Shown: one piece after another, positions 1 through 13,100 of the stretch
Numbering within the stretch: position 1 is the stretch's first letter
Layout: the number at the start of each line of letters is the position of its first letter
Source: Membranipora membranacea
Taxonomy: Eukaryota > Bryozoa > Gymnolaemata > Cheilostomatida > Membraniporidae
NCBI GenBank assembly: GCA_914767715.1
Contig: OU612075.1
Location: 3,346,001-3,410,000 of the forward strand
Reading direction: 5' to 3'
DNA: 64,000 bases
The notes under the pieces: model-generated
What the model saw: only the letters and a program-made list of their open reading frames with translations
The model's database searches: none
Told to the model about the DNA's origin: nothing
Position numbers and translations under genes: made by a program

Positions 1-3000
1 GATTGGCTGGCTTGACTATCAACCTCCAGAGAGTCACAATCACTCCTTTCTCGGCTAACCACAGCTGACATATCATTAGCAGATATTAAAGCTGGCATCT
101 TAACTCTACGAGTTACCGGCAGGCTGGTAGTAGACTGATAACCTATGGTGTTAATACTGTCTATTGATGTAGTTTGGGGGGTTGTGGTAGCCTTCCCACG
201 ACTGAGAGAAATAGCGTAATCGTAATATGATGAGCTCAGCTTGGGAGTTCTCCAGTCGCCCTTGGCTCTGACTCTCAACTGTTGCACCATTGAACCTTAA
301 AATCAGTCAGAGAAAGTTTAACTTTCCTAACTAGATATAATAACAAAGTTTTCTTTGTAGGTAGCTTGTCTCGACAAGCGCTGTTCGGTTCCCAACAAAG
401 CTTGTCAAGGCAGGCTAACTGACCAGTAGCTTGTTAAGACAAGCTAGGCATGACAAAGCCTGTCTTGACAAGCTTTGTTCATTTGTTCCCCACCAAACAA
501 AGCTTTTCAAAACAGGCTAGGCATGACAGTTGGTGAAACTGCATTCTTTATCCCAAATTGAGAAGACAGGATTGTCCTCCCATTCTACGTGTATGGACAA
601 CTCTCAATAAAATGAAGTTTCAGCCACAATGTGAATAAGAAACAGATTTCATGAAAACAAAAAAGTCAGGCACAACTGAATGGTTACATGTGGGCCAATC
701 CCTGTCAGGGGGGTCTTTCAATTAGAAAGAGTGATCCTTCACTAAAGCAAGTTATCACTATCACATGACTATCACATCGCTCAAAATTATCACTCACTTG
801 GTGTTTCAATTAGAGAAAATCGCTCCCAAATCGCACACTCAGAATGTATATAGTTCCATCAAGTGACTGAGCGATCTGAAAGCGAGACCCCTAGCAGGTG
901 AGCGATAAGATTGCGATTTTGGCTGTTTATTATTGAAAGACCCCCCTGGGTAGCGGGTCGTGGCTTTACAATATCAACCACGGCCTAACCAGCCTCTGGA
1001 CACAACCACAAACAGAGGCATGGTTTGAGTGCTAGAAAACTTAAGCAACCTAAAGCTTGCAACAACCACACTGATCATGTGATATTCTATTGCATGCATA
1101 TCTCTGATCTATGGAAATCAGGAGCGACATGCTAAATGCCAAATGCTAAAGGCACAAAAATGCCAAATGCTAAATGCCAATTTGTTCAGAGAGGACACAA
1201 TTCTTGTGGTTCAGATGGTGTTGCACTGTTTTGAGTTGTGATATGTTGTCCTCCATCAGGACAAAGACACGACTCAAATAAATACCGTATGTCATATTAT
1301 GCTACTAATTGGCCTTCCCATGGTGACTTACTCAGTTTATGACAGCCCCCAATCCAGTAATTCCTTTTATATCACACTCTACATCGCTAGGTGCTGTGGT
1401 ATTCCAACCAACCAATGTAATCAATGTCAGTTGTACATGTCCGGTGACATCAGGGAGAATTCTCCCTGATGACATAAATATCATTATTGGGATTATGTTG
1501 AGTAGTGAGATAATGATGCTAAGCCATCAATGTCAGGTGAGATTGCCATCTCCTGCTTTCGATCCCACGCAAAACATATTCAAATTGCTGTACATGTATA
1601 GTACACAAATTATATGAAAATAATAACTGTCCATGTTTGGTCAAGGGGTAGACAGAGTTGGACAACACGGAAACCCCATTGCGATCAAACGCTGTATATA
1701 TACATATTGTATCATTTTATTGTCGGAATATTAAATCTTTAAAGCCTGTTATTTGGAAATACTTGTCTAATTTCATTATGCTCATCTTCGTCTGAGACTT
1801 AAAGTAAGACAACATGAACACGTATCAACCTCGAATAACCCCGGATAGCATTTAGCAAAGTCTCGCGGCAACATCAAGCCGGACGTCAGATATGAATCAT
1901 ATTAACATTGTCCAGTTCATAACAGACCCATAGACTAATTATACTCCCTAGAAAGGAAAAACTGATGCTTATGCTTCACTGATAGAAATATGGCTTCATT
2001 GTGCTAGCAAGCAATACGCTACCACAACCACAGTAACTGGGTAACACGCTCATTCACTTGCCTTCTGCAGGTATTTCAAGCAACAAGTACCCCTGTTACT
2101 CGTTTGACTGGTTCGATTCAATGAATGAATTATGCGGGTCAAAAGAAGTATGAAGACAGTGCAAACTTTCACTAACGTGCTGTACTGTCATCATTACATA
2201 CATATTACATGTGAACGTCTGGCGATGGCAAGTCCATTGTGGCCATTTTAACAGCTTGTCAAATATATATATGAAAGATTTATTTCCGATTTTCAGGCTT
2301 CAACTGTGGTAGAGGTATAAAACAATGAGGGGAAAATCTTTTTCATCGACCTATGATAGAATTGCCTGCTTGTGAATAGATGGATGATAAAAAGTGCTTG
2401 TATTTTTCTAGGATAGATAACCATATTTACAATCTGAATCAAGGGAGTTGTGTCCCCTTTGATCAATTTAGCATTTTGCATTTTTGTAACTTTAGCATTT
2501 GGCATGTCGCTCCTGATTTCCATACTGATCGATAGAGATTGACCTATTTCACTTAGCATGAGTACCATCACAAGGAATTTGGTGTGGCGACCCGAGTTCA
2601 ATTTTACTAATTATGGGACAGATAAATTAGGTACTCATAGATATACATGATAATAGCGTAGTCTCGATGTCAGTGTGGATAACAACTATAGCAATGGGGT
2701 GTGGTTTCTAGAGGAGCCAAGAATTTTTCATAACTCGATACACAATGTAAGAAATCTCACTCACCTCTACAGATTTGTGGTTTCTTGTGAGCACTTTTGC
2801 TGCCCCCGTGTTTACTATCAATGCTACCATCTCTAGCGGGGGAATCATTAGATATCCTCAGACTCCCCACCGTCTCGTCCCTCAGGCTATAATCATCTGT
2901 AGCGGGCGTGGCCATAGTTAGTCTGGTAAGTACAGCCTCCCTCTCTAACATCAGGGCTGGCTGCTGTGAGGCCTCAGCCCAATTCATTCTAAAATTATTC

Positions 3001-6000
3001 ACGGGATAGATTGGTGGGTGTTGAGAAGAAGTCATATTCCCAGTGTTCTGTTTCCCCTTTTTTAGAAGAATCTATTCTGAACTTTTCCATTGCTCCAAAA
3101 GTAAAAATTTTAGCGATTGTGAGGATTAAAAGCTTAGGCCCTACGTCTGTTTCATTATGGAAAATTTACTAGTATTGATATTTTGCTGGGAGAATAAATC
3201 TTTGCAATAATTATTTTTAATTTGAACAGAATTAAACCAAGGTGTGTAATGTGTTTTTCCTTTTGCTAGATTATTGCTAAGACTTGCCACGTATAAGTAC
3301 TAGTAATCCATAAATTACAGATTTGCAAAACATATTTCTCACTAATTTTAATTGGGTCCACAAGGCAAAATTTAAGGCTTTGCTACAAATAAACCAATAT
3401 GTGTTGTATAATCCATTATCCATTACTATCAATACCTGCAAACACTGTTTACATTAATATAAAGAAAGGTGCTGGAAATACTAAACTTCAGCAATCATTT
3501 TGGCCAACCCGCCCAAGTTGATGCAAAACATCGGAAGTTGAAAAAGGTTTTTGATATATGCAGTGGTTGTCATCTGTCACAGATCACATCGTTTCATAAT
3601 TAGACATGCTCAATCTAATATAGGATGACCCATAATGCAGCAGTGGAAATTTCATGGGAGCCTTATGTAAGCCTGCCCTGGCCGGGGGGTGGGGTGGGGG
3701 CCGTCTGATGGTGGGCAAGACTATGGGGGGGGGGGGGGGCTCAGACTATCATTGTAGGTATGTTATTAAAGTAATTTCGAAGACCTATCCGAATATCAGT
3801 CTATTATAGTATGTAAATATGGAAACTCACTTCATTGGCCGTTTTGGTCTTGTTGAAGCTGCAGTCATTGTGTGCGATTTACGAGATGACTGAGAAGTGG
3901 TGAGTCCACTTTTCATCCCTTCACGAGCTCCGACATCATTGAGTGATGAGAAGCGTCGAATCTGCATCGGTTCAAAGTACAAGTTACCATTGTATCCTTT
4001 CCATGCCTACAATATATAATAATCAGATATTCAATTTCAGTATGTTCATTCACTATGGTTCCATGTGTCGAAGTTACGTCGATTTTATGGGTTATCGAAT
4101 CATGGGAGGAGCATAAGTTCGACTTCCGTTCGCATTGGTTCTTGTTCCTCCATATCATCAAAGACAGCAAGGCAGGAGGCCTGGATTCAAATCCCTGCCG
4201 GGGCAGATCTTTTTATCACCATGGAAATTGTAAGGCTACTCATTTGATGCCCTCTATTGACGCATCAAAACATAGTGATTATGAGACGACGAGCTGACAA
4301 GCCAAAATTCTTTGGCTGGAATTTCGGATGCGGCAAACAGGGTCAGTAGATTAACTGTATGATCTATAATTGGGTAGCATTTGGGTGATTGCTGTGTTGA
4401 GAGAACATGTTTTGAATGAGAACACAACTTTCAAACTTTTAGGCTTGTTCTCTGAACAACGAGGTTGTTCCATCAACTCTCAATGCTTCAACTCCAAGAT
4501 TTTGTTTTATAAGATAGAAAATCAGTGTATTGTTACAGACAACAATTTCCTTTCTTCTACATAATAATATATCGAAACTTAAATTTTTTATGGTATTTTA
4601 TACTCTTGTCAACTTCCAAAAATTCGATTCACACCACCTTTAGGGGGTCGATAGGTTTAGGTCTGTTCTGCGAAAGATACACATATTTGACAGCTGGAGT
4701 TGCGCTTCCTTTGTTAATTGGGGATTCCCGGACCTCATAAAACGGAGTCTTCGGTCTGGTCTTTTTAGACTTGGTTGACACCCTCAGTGCGGTAGGGTAT
4801 AGTGACTCAGTCGAAGCACTTCTAAGCTTGTCTTGTAGATCTATAGCCTTCTTTCTTTGAGGGCTGAGAATCAAAACAAGAAAGTTGACATGTTTATTTG
4901 ATCAATATAAATTTTGATCTGTTTGAATTTCTATCACATTCCAAATGTAATATTTGGATACAAGAAAACAAGCAATATCAATTGACTTTATCGGGTTGAG
5001 TTGCATCATCAAGACTGATAATATGAGGTGAACTTACTTGTTGGTTGATACCTTGTAGTCTATGGCACAAACGCGAAAAAGATTTTCTCAAGCCTCATTT
5101 CCATTTGACCACATGAACTAAGATAAGTATGAAAGAAAGGAACTAACAACATAGGGCCTATTGTATTATTTTTGTTAATCTCAACTTGCCTCAGAAGACT
5201 GTAGTATAGTTTTATCACTTGATGATCGGGTACCAAAGCGTCCAAGTCGGAGGAACTGAGCTGCCTACTTGGTGTAACGTTTTGCCTGCGTGATGTCACA
5301 TCCACAGTTCTGGTATGATCGGAGAATGCTGCTGGTCTGACGACCAAGGATTGCTGCACCGTGTCCACTGTTGTCATGCTTTAAAATCACAAGTTGTCAA
5401 AAGCTAAATACAGTTTCAATCTGTCAGCAATTTCACGTTGCAGTTTTACCGTTATCGTTGTCCCAATTAGTAACAGTTACTCCTTGGTTGTCTTAAAGTT
5501 TACAAAGACTACAGTGAGGTTGTTTTGTATGGAGACTGTCGAGGTGTTATCCAACTCTACTCAAACAGATGTTTCTTCTCTCAGCATGATCGAGTGTAGG
5601 ATCGACCCTTATCTCAGCAGAGGTAACTGCGGAACTTGAGTGGTCCAGCTAATAGCTTGTAAAATGTTTTGAAAATTTTTATATTGCCTTGTTTGTTGAG
5701 GAGTGTCTAGTGTCCAAAGTGAATTCAATAAGTTGCTATGTTGTGCACGAGTAAACATACAGAGGGTTGTATTTCTGTAAAATAATTACCTACTCTATTG
5801 TTGGGTGGTATCACGGGAGGTCCTGACAGTGTAATCTGATTTACAGAACCGTGACTATATAAGAGATTAAAAATATTTTCTTGAATGGGCATCTTTATGT
5901 AGACAAAATTGGTTTAGCTCCAGAAATCACATCTGATTGAATAGGTTCGGTCATAAATAACGTATTGTTGCGTTTAATGTAATTTTGTAATACACATTGA

Positions 6001-9000
6001 TCTGGTCATGGGCCAATTAGAAATCATTGAATTCTTTATAAGAAATCCTATAGATGACAGATATGGAGTACACTGCCACACTCATGTTCAATCTGAAATT
6101 TCTGTGCAGATTTTTATGTTACTGGGCTTAGTCATCAGTATTTTTTCCCTACTATGAAATACTCAAACGAAAGTCTCAAACGAAAGTACTCAATCAAAAG
6201 TACCTAATACACCAATAGTATTGGGCATCCTAACAAAAACAACCTGGGATTGGTGAGGAAGTGCTCAATGAACAGCACTAAAGTCCACACACACACTTCT
6301 TATGATTGCATCAAATATCCAATCAGTGTTAGTCACAATACAATCGTGACACCTCCTAGAACTGGCACCTTTTTATTTGTTTGCCTAGTGCAGAGTAACA
6401 TTATATCTGAGGGAAAGTTTTGTTGAATGTTGACTGATTGCTAATAAAAGATATTGATGCCGATGCCACTATTATCTGATAATCTATAATGAGTCGCGCT
6501 GCTGTAGTAAACACTAGATTTGATTGTCCGTTATTTTAATGTTATGCAGATTTGTACTCTGAGCCCTGTAAGACTCCAAGTCCCAAGCCGGAGAAGATTT
6601 GAAAATCTTGGGTCCAATGAAATTTTTTTTTATTTTCTCTGTACCGCAAGAGTTCCCAGAATATATTCTAAGGGATATTTACATAAAGTTCCATCAAGCA
6701 GGGAATGATTTGAAACAAGAAGACTCTGGCAATTCTTGTTCTTCAGCAAGACACCACGAGATAGAGACTTTGGGGTTTGCTGATTCTAACATTACATCAA
6801 AGAGTGTACAAGATTGATGAGAACATCTTGAAGCGCAACTGCTGGTCTCAAAAGTTTTGAACGCGATACTGTTGTGATGAGAACTGATTGAGAAGCTGAG
6901 AGTAAATCGAAAGTTATGGAATGTGACACTAATCGTGCCGGTATTACCAATAATAATATAGCAAAGATCAAACTTTTTATAATAATGGCTTTATTGATGA
7001 CCGGTGATGTTGAGCGAAATTCAACACAGTATAAAATCTAACGACATAACATAGTGTAGCCTATTCTATCTAGTCTACGGTTCACTAATCTATACGTAAA
7101 GTCTGTAATTTACAGAGCGGCCTAGACTATGATAAATTGATATGGAACACACTTTCTTTAGCTTCTCGCATCAAGTTTGCTCTTATGAGCCTTAACACCA
7201 AGTGAGCAATAAGTTGTCGGTATGGGACCATATTGGTCTTAGTGTCTGACCTCACTTACGTGTGTGATATAAGGTGAAATGAAACAAATACCGAATTAAA
7301 CTTTCCTGAGGTATCGGAGCATTTTCATAAAAATCATTATGATCACAAATAATTAAGAATATTTAGAAGTTACCCTCTCACCCTTTATATAAGGGGAAAA
7401 CTCCCAATTAGATGATTGGACAAAGCAGGGAGTCCCGAACCAGACCTGCCCAAACTCACTGGGCAAACTAGAGGAAATCACTTTGTCCTGGAAATGTGAA
7501 TCAATAGGAATGTATAATTAAAATATGAGCAAACTAACAATGACTTTGATTGTTTAGCATTTAATTCAGGGTCCCTACTATACGCATGTACTATTCTAAA
7601 TCTCTCTCTGCATGTAGTAGTCTTAGTATATCATTGAATCGATACTACCATACAGCAACCGGATGTCGCGAAAAGTGATCATAACTATTTCTCCCCGATC
7701 TTGTCTTCCATATGAGATGTGTCTCTGCTTGAACGGGCCAATAGCTTGTTGTTCAGAACAGCTCAGCTCAGCTCTTTTCTCATTGAGGTTGTTTCACCTT
7801 ATTTTTGTCCAATGGAAGTTTGTTCTGTTTCGTAGTTTGTTGAGATTTTAACGTTGCGCTAGTCCTTGGTTGTGAGCTTGCCAGCGTTGTTTTATCTGTG
7901 TCTTTGTTTAAATCTAAAGCTTTTAATTGTTCTTCGTTGTAGTCATCGAGGTAATCAGATTTCCCAGGCAGAGAATACCCTCCACTGGCTTCTGATTGGT
8001 TACTGTGATGTCCAATTGCACTAGTCACTCGTAGCTTGAACTACAACAAAACATAACAACATGTATCTTAACCAAAGAGGTGATCACTTTTTGGTACACC
8101 TTCCTCTGTCCCCATTGGTGGTATGATTCACAGGGCATCATTGAGGTCACTTTGTGTGTCCTATGAAAGGTTGGCACCACCCACCCTGCCATATTGAACA
8201 ATGAAAACGCTGCACTCAACATTTCAACTTGACCCAAACAGATTTTGCCATTCGGAAAAAAATCCATGATGTGTCTGTTTTACAGACGGGCTCAGAAGTA
8301 AAGCAATCAAAATTAAGACAGGATCATTGCAACAAACTAAAATCAGAAAAGTTTTGGCCCTAAAGCAAACATCAATTTGAACTTAAACGCCTCTCTGTTC
8401 CTCTGTGTAGATTCTTTTCGAACACCCAGACAGAGTTGACTGTCAGACATGAAACCACCCAATATAATGACTGTTATGTGCCTGAGGCAATAAGGATTAG
8501 TGAATAACTCGCCCTCGATGACCAAACCATTCCTTACACCAGTATGTGGACCTTTTATTTTTTGTCATTGCAAACTGCTGAACTATCAATCAACATAGCT
8601 CTATTGAATATGACCATGCAACCACTGAACATTTTTTGTGAATGATTACACACAAACAAAGATTCCTAATTCCTCATAATAATTCATGCTATGCGCCCTG
8701 TTTTCCTTTCTTGTGCTGTCAGAATTGAATCTAAGAACGGTAGTTTTCATTGCCCACAGTGCTGCACTTAGTTTGAATTAACATTGCTTCTCGTTCAAAA
8801 CATAAGAAGCACTCTGCCTTTGATTTCCATAAATATCACAGAAACTATTTTCCATAACATAGGCCTAACCGCAATGCATTGGGAGTGGGGAGGATTTAGA
8901 CCATCAGAGGTGAGGAATTAGGGGCGTTAACTAGGTATACACAACTACTGATTGTGTCAGCAAAGTTAGAAACTTCTTTGTTTTAAAAAAACGACAGTAA

Positions 9001-10161
9001 AAAAACTGATTTTAGCACTTTCAAGTCTAAAGACAATGTTCATTAGGTTATCATTATCATGATAACGTTTTTAAGGTATCAAAGGCTGCCAGTCCAGATC
9101 ACCCTGAACTGTGTTTTGTTTATGAAATTAGTCTGCGATGGACTGGCACGTCAATCAAGCAGTAGTAGTAGGCCTACATATTGTATTTTTTAATTCTGCC
9201 CTGCCCTCAATCTTAAAGCTTAAAAAAGTAAGCCCACAGTCCCTGTTTTTTATTAGTTCCTAAGGTTTAAGTTTATCTCATCAAATGTCAAATTCATTTT
9301 TATATAAAGCACCGAATTAGTGGTTTGACTATGTTTGCATTTAGTATTTGCAAACAGTTTAATCACTTTGATAAGGACTTACGGCTTGAGGCAAAAATAA
9401 AATGTACCATGGAATGTAACCTGCAGTTACCAGCCTCGGTTACTTTTCCTTCAGAATAGCGCAGAGTAGAACAAATCCACAACATAGCGTAGTGACAATA
9501 TTAAGGCGGTTTCGTTGGATCACAGGGTGATCAGGGTGTTGGCTAGTACTACTTAGGAGCAAAGAAGGGAGCAGTTAGTGCAGCCCGTGTTATATAGGGA
9601 ACAATAAGAACCCATAGGTTATGCCATATGAAAACAGCATAGTTTGACATTAAATGCGCCCCTATCCAAAAAAGAGGGTCTCAATTTCACCCTCCCTGAT
9701 TTCATGCATAAGCATCATTCCAAACCTACAAATTTAAATGCAGTTGTCTGCCCTTTAATTTGTTTCCGCCCCTGTAACCCAAAAAATATAAACACTCATG
9801 GATTCCTAGTTATTCAGATAGATAGTCTCTGAGGCCCCATAAAGATATCCGTGAGGAACTAGCAGAAATCCATGAGATACCATAGAAAATTCATTGTGAT
9901 TTCTATGTGATTTCTATGCGGTTTCCATACCTGTGACTGAGGTCGACCAGATATTGTATCCTGTTCTTCTATAGGTGGCTCATCATCACTCAAGTCTCCG
10001 CCTGATTCATCATCGTCTGTAAATATCCCTAACTCCCACTCTTCATTCTCTATAGTGTTCATAGTCTTCTGACCTGTGACCTCTCCAGCAGAGGTCGTGA
10101 CCTTTGTACTTGTTGGATTGGTAGTTGTGGAGATAGAACCAGGCTTTTTTGCATTGCTCAT
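1..10161 (-). CDS. Unidentified gene for a Ser/Thr/Lys-rich, probably disordered protein; exon set incomplete, 3' end outside window
   Basis: I do not recognise this protein. Exon-like segments read right to left: 10161-9931 (ATG start, 77 codons, acidic stretch DDDESGGDLSDDEPP), 8040-7798, about 5377-5186, 4863-4638, 4006-3831, 2988-2765 and about 295-1. Most have good AG/GT borders. Phases agree for the first pair (0/0) and for the 4863-4638, 4006-3831, 2988-2765 chain (2 to 0, 0 to 2, 2 to 1). The third segment is ambiguous: the frame starting at the ATG does not match its neighbours, while another frame ending at a donor near 5272 would. The join to the last segment is also unsettled. Composition is low-complexity, rich in Ser, Thr, Lys, Arg and Gln, without a visible TM helix or catalytic motif. 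The ATG lies 23 bases after a CAG acceptor, so a 5' non-coding exon is likely. It may be more than one gene. Transcript data would settle it. Confidence 0.35.
355..530. repeat. Cluster of short direct and inverted AAGCTTGTC-type repeats
   Basis: GCTTGTC and its complement GACAAGC recur many times within 175 bases, forming several short hairpins such as CTTGTCTCGACAAG. A related sequence (AGCCTGTCTTGACATG) occurs near 23220. No ORF or known family is recognised. Confidence 0.4.
707..947. mobile_element. MITE with AGGGGGGTCTTTCAAT terminal inverted repeats
   Basis: The ends are exact inverted repeats: AGGGGGGTCTTTCAAT on the left and its reverse complement on the right. The interior holds a motif around TGATGGAACTATATGCATTC and GTGAGCGAT that recurs, in the orientation indicated by that motif, at about 22480-22685, 45040-45250 and 61090-61300. 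It has no coding capacity, so it looks like a non-autonomous DNA transposon of about 240 bp. A target-site duplication is not evident. Confidence 0.6.
1105..2540. repeat. Pair of inverted repeat copies (about 1105-1250 and 2390-2540)
   Basis: The stretch GGAAATCAGGAGCGACATGC, followed by runs of AAATGCTAAATGCC, at 1112-1190 is matched in reverse complement at about 2450-2525. Similarity continues into GGACACAA and GATTCAGAT on the same side. The two copies are separated by about 1.2 kb of otherwise unremarkable sequence. This looks like two insertions of one family or the ends of a foldback element. The minus-strand copy is open for about 100 codons, but I see no reason to call it a gene. Confidence 0.45.
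3680..3770. repeat. G-rich dispersed repeat with poly-G tract (15 G at 3725-3739)
   Basis: The block GGGGGGTGGGGTGGGGGCC and a run of 15 G precede CTCAGACTAT. A diverged copy with the same order (GGGGGGCCGTC, GGGGGCAAAGTCTGGGGGG, CTCAGACTAC) lies at about 20225-20290. The G-runs could form a quadruplex. The similarity suggests a dispersed repeat rather than chance. Confidence 0.4.
9931..10161 (-). CDS. Candidate first coding exon of the unidentified gene
   Basis: The exon opens with ATG and stays open for 77 codons to a CAG|GTATGG donor in phase 0. Residues about 43-65 are strongly acidic (ELGIFTDDDESGGD, then SDDEPPIEEQD). The N-terminal 35 residues are Thr/Ser/Lys-rich. A pyrimidine-rich tract and CAG acceptor (TCTTTCAG) lie 23 bases before the ATG, as expected when translation starts in a second exon. 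The next exon (8040-7798, 81 codons, phase 0 at both ends) joins in frame. Confidence 0.4.
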
Positions 10162-13100
10162 AACTTTGAGGATATTATATCAGTCTGAAAGATATGAAAA
10201 ACACAGGGAGATAACTAGAATGGACCCTGACTTTTTTTTACCCAAAAAATTGTGACTTGATCAAACAAATGTATCATTTAATCTTCACTGGGAAGGGGAG
10301 GTATAAAATATCAGAGTTGTTGAACTTACTCATCTATAGTCTGGGCGCTCAGATAGAATATTGTACCAACATAATAATTGCACTCTGTGCCCATCATGAT
10401 TCCAGTTATCGACTGTTGCTAAGCATTCAATTTTATCAAAATGCTCACAGAGGTGAGAAACGCTGACCAGGTCAATGGCTGACACTTCACAGTTAGGCGA
10501 CAGACAGCAACTTAGAGGGTTCACAACTTGATGATAAACTCATGCTCCAATAAGTGGTCAGGAAGACTCAAATCCTTATTACTTTGTGGGTGGCTAATTT
10601 GAATAGAGTATCGTTTGGGAGCACAGACTATGATATATACGTTATGGGATAGGGCCCAGGGGTGAGAGGCGGAATGGGGCAGGGTGGAGGGCGTGAGGGT
10701 GGGGGTGCGCTGTGTCCAAAGACTCATATCCAGTGTTAGGAGACAATAAAATGCAATCAGCGAAATGCAACCAGCTCCAATATTATCCAGTTATTGGAAA
10801 TAGGGGTCGATTATTAGTAATAGGTTGTTATTAAATTGTTTGTGAGCTTTGAATCTACTGCAACTACTTAGTCAACAGAGGGTAAACATCAGACACTGTG
10901 GCATGCAATTACCCAATATGCCCTGGTCAATTAAAAAGCTCTTTCCAAGTATTTCTCTTACAACTTGAGGGAAAGCTATGCTAATTCATTTATTTCTTTA
11001 AAGAGGTAACCTGGAAAGTTTACAGACAACTAGTTAACCAATAAATAGCATCACCAAGAATATGATGTTTCATTGAGTCGGCGGAACGAAAACCCATGTC
11101 TCCCACAGTGAAATCCCTGACAAAAAGCTCCAGCCTACATTTACCCAGAACCCAGCATATTCTTATTAACTGCTTTATTAGTTTGACAGATAGTCAAATC
11201 CAGACCTCCCACAGTGAAAGTCACTGACATGTTGTCACAAAGATAGCCTTCCATATACCACCCAGAACCTGGCCTTCTGTTGTTCGCCGGTCAAGCAAGG
11301 CTATCTCTCAATCAATCAAAGTCACTAATATTATGAGTTGGTCCCTAGATTATTTGGTCCCCTAATTGGTATTGCTCACACAATTCTTACATCAGTAGAC
11401 AGTTCCTTACCCTAAGCACTAATCTACTTTGCTAATTAGCATACCAAGAAATAGTAGAATCTGGTCACTGACCAACTTTCAATGTGGGTGGCTATTTATA
11501 ACTTTACCAATTACTCAATCATTATTTAGAAAGCCCTGTTTAAGTGGAGTATAGCAGCAAAATCGAGCCTTCCAATACCGCAGATTGCCGTTCAAGGATA
11601 TGAAAGGCCCAAACCCAAGAGGTATCAATAAAAGATGTTATATTCTAGAATTCGTAGTAAGACGAAATTCCAAATTATGATGAGATTTGAACAGAAATTA
11701 AAGTTTTAAAACTGTCAAAAGTTCGGAGCTTGACCCTTTTCAAGGTATTCATACCATGCCATAACAGTAAACCAAAGTGTCTCAGTCTTACCATGCCAAT
11801 GGAACTAAAAAGAGTTTAATGATGCTGCTGATGTTGATGGTAAACAGACAGTTGACACAAACCAGATGGATATTGAGGAGAATAGTGTACCACCCATCAT
11901 ACTTACGGAGCTTACTATATGATATAATATAGACTAGTGTATGATATACCCAACTGTCGATCTCACAACATCTTACTGGTTCACAGATTGTAGGTTGGGA
12001 AGAAATCAGCACTTTCCCACTAAAAACGTACCTGGAACAGGAATACATAAAATAACAAAGGCATCGCGATGGTCAGCATATATGGGAAATTTTTATATTT
12101 AAAAAAAATATGTACAATTCCTTATGGTTTTACCATTATTCTGCAAACGTGTCATTACTTGTACATAGTTATAATTAAGTCCACTGGTGACTCAGGTAAA
12201 GAACCACGAGAAAGATAGAAGCCTAGCTAGACAAACGTAACGCAAGTGATTTTAATTGATATTTAGAATGATCATATCAACAATTTTTATCTGACTGCTT
12301 CAGCTGTGCCTGCAAGCTCTAATCAGGTAGGGTGGGACATCAGGCAACCTTGACCTAGGTCGGCAGTTTAATCAGCAATTCGGTCGCTTCCTTCTATAGA
12401 TTTGATAATGTAACACATCGGATCAGGTCAATCACTAACAATTCTGTGTACTTGGTTATATTGGACACTACTATACCATGGTACATAAAGTTGTTTGGGT
12501 CTAATTTCAACATGAAATCAATAGCCTATGTACTTAGCGCTTAGTATCTGGGCTTCAGAACTTGAAGTCTAATTCGCTGTGATGTACATCATCTTAGTTA
12601 GAGCAAGGTTGGAGCATTGTATTGAAACTTGCAAAGTGTCATGCCGTGTTGCTGGAATCCAAATTTTCATAATTATTTAGCGCAGAAAGTTTTGGGCTGA
12701 GACATGAGAGTTTGTTGGCCAGGATGCAATGCTGACAGCTGACAGCCCAAACCCATCACACAAGACTTGTCATTAATTCCAAACTAATTGAGGATGTATG
12801 AATTCCCTGGGAATGTAAACATCCTGTATAAAAAGTACATTAGCGCTTTCATCACTGGGCGCAAAGTTCAACTGGCCGGTATGAAGTTTGCCGTTTGTCC
12901 TAAGTCAGAAGTACAATCATACACGACGCTATTTTGCATCAAGGTCGTTCATAACTACAGAACTATATAGTCACACTTCTATTTTGCGATAAAATCAAAT
13001 TATTTTTAACACTGTACATAATATGCACGAAATATGACTCACCTCTGAGAGTAACAGTCCCTCTCTTTAAGCAGATTCTTAAATCCAGAGACTATCTATC

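Noticed and set aside
4060-4240. Possible tRNA-derived SINE (B-box-like GGATTCAAATCCCTGCCGGG)
   Set aside because: Only the B-box part is convincing, with no second copy found in the window to define an element.
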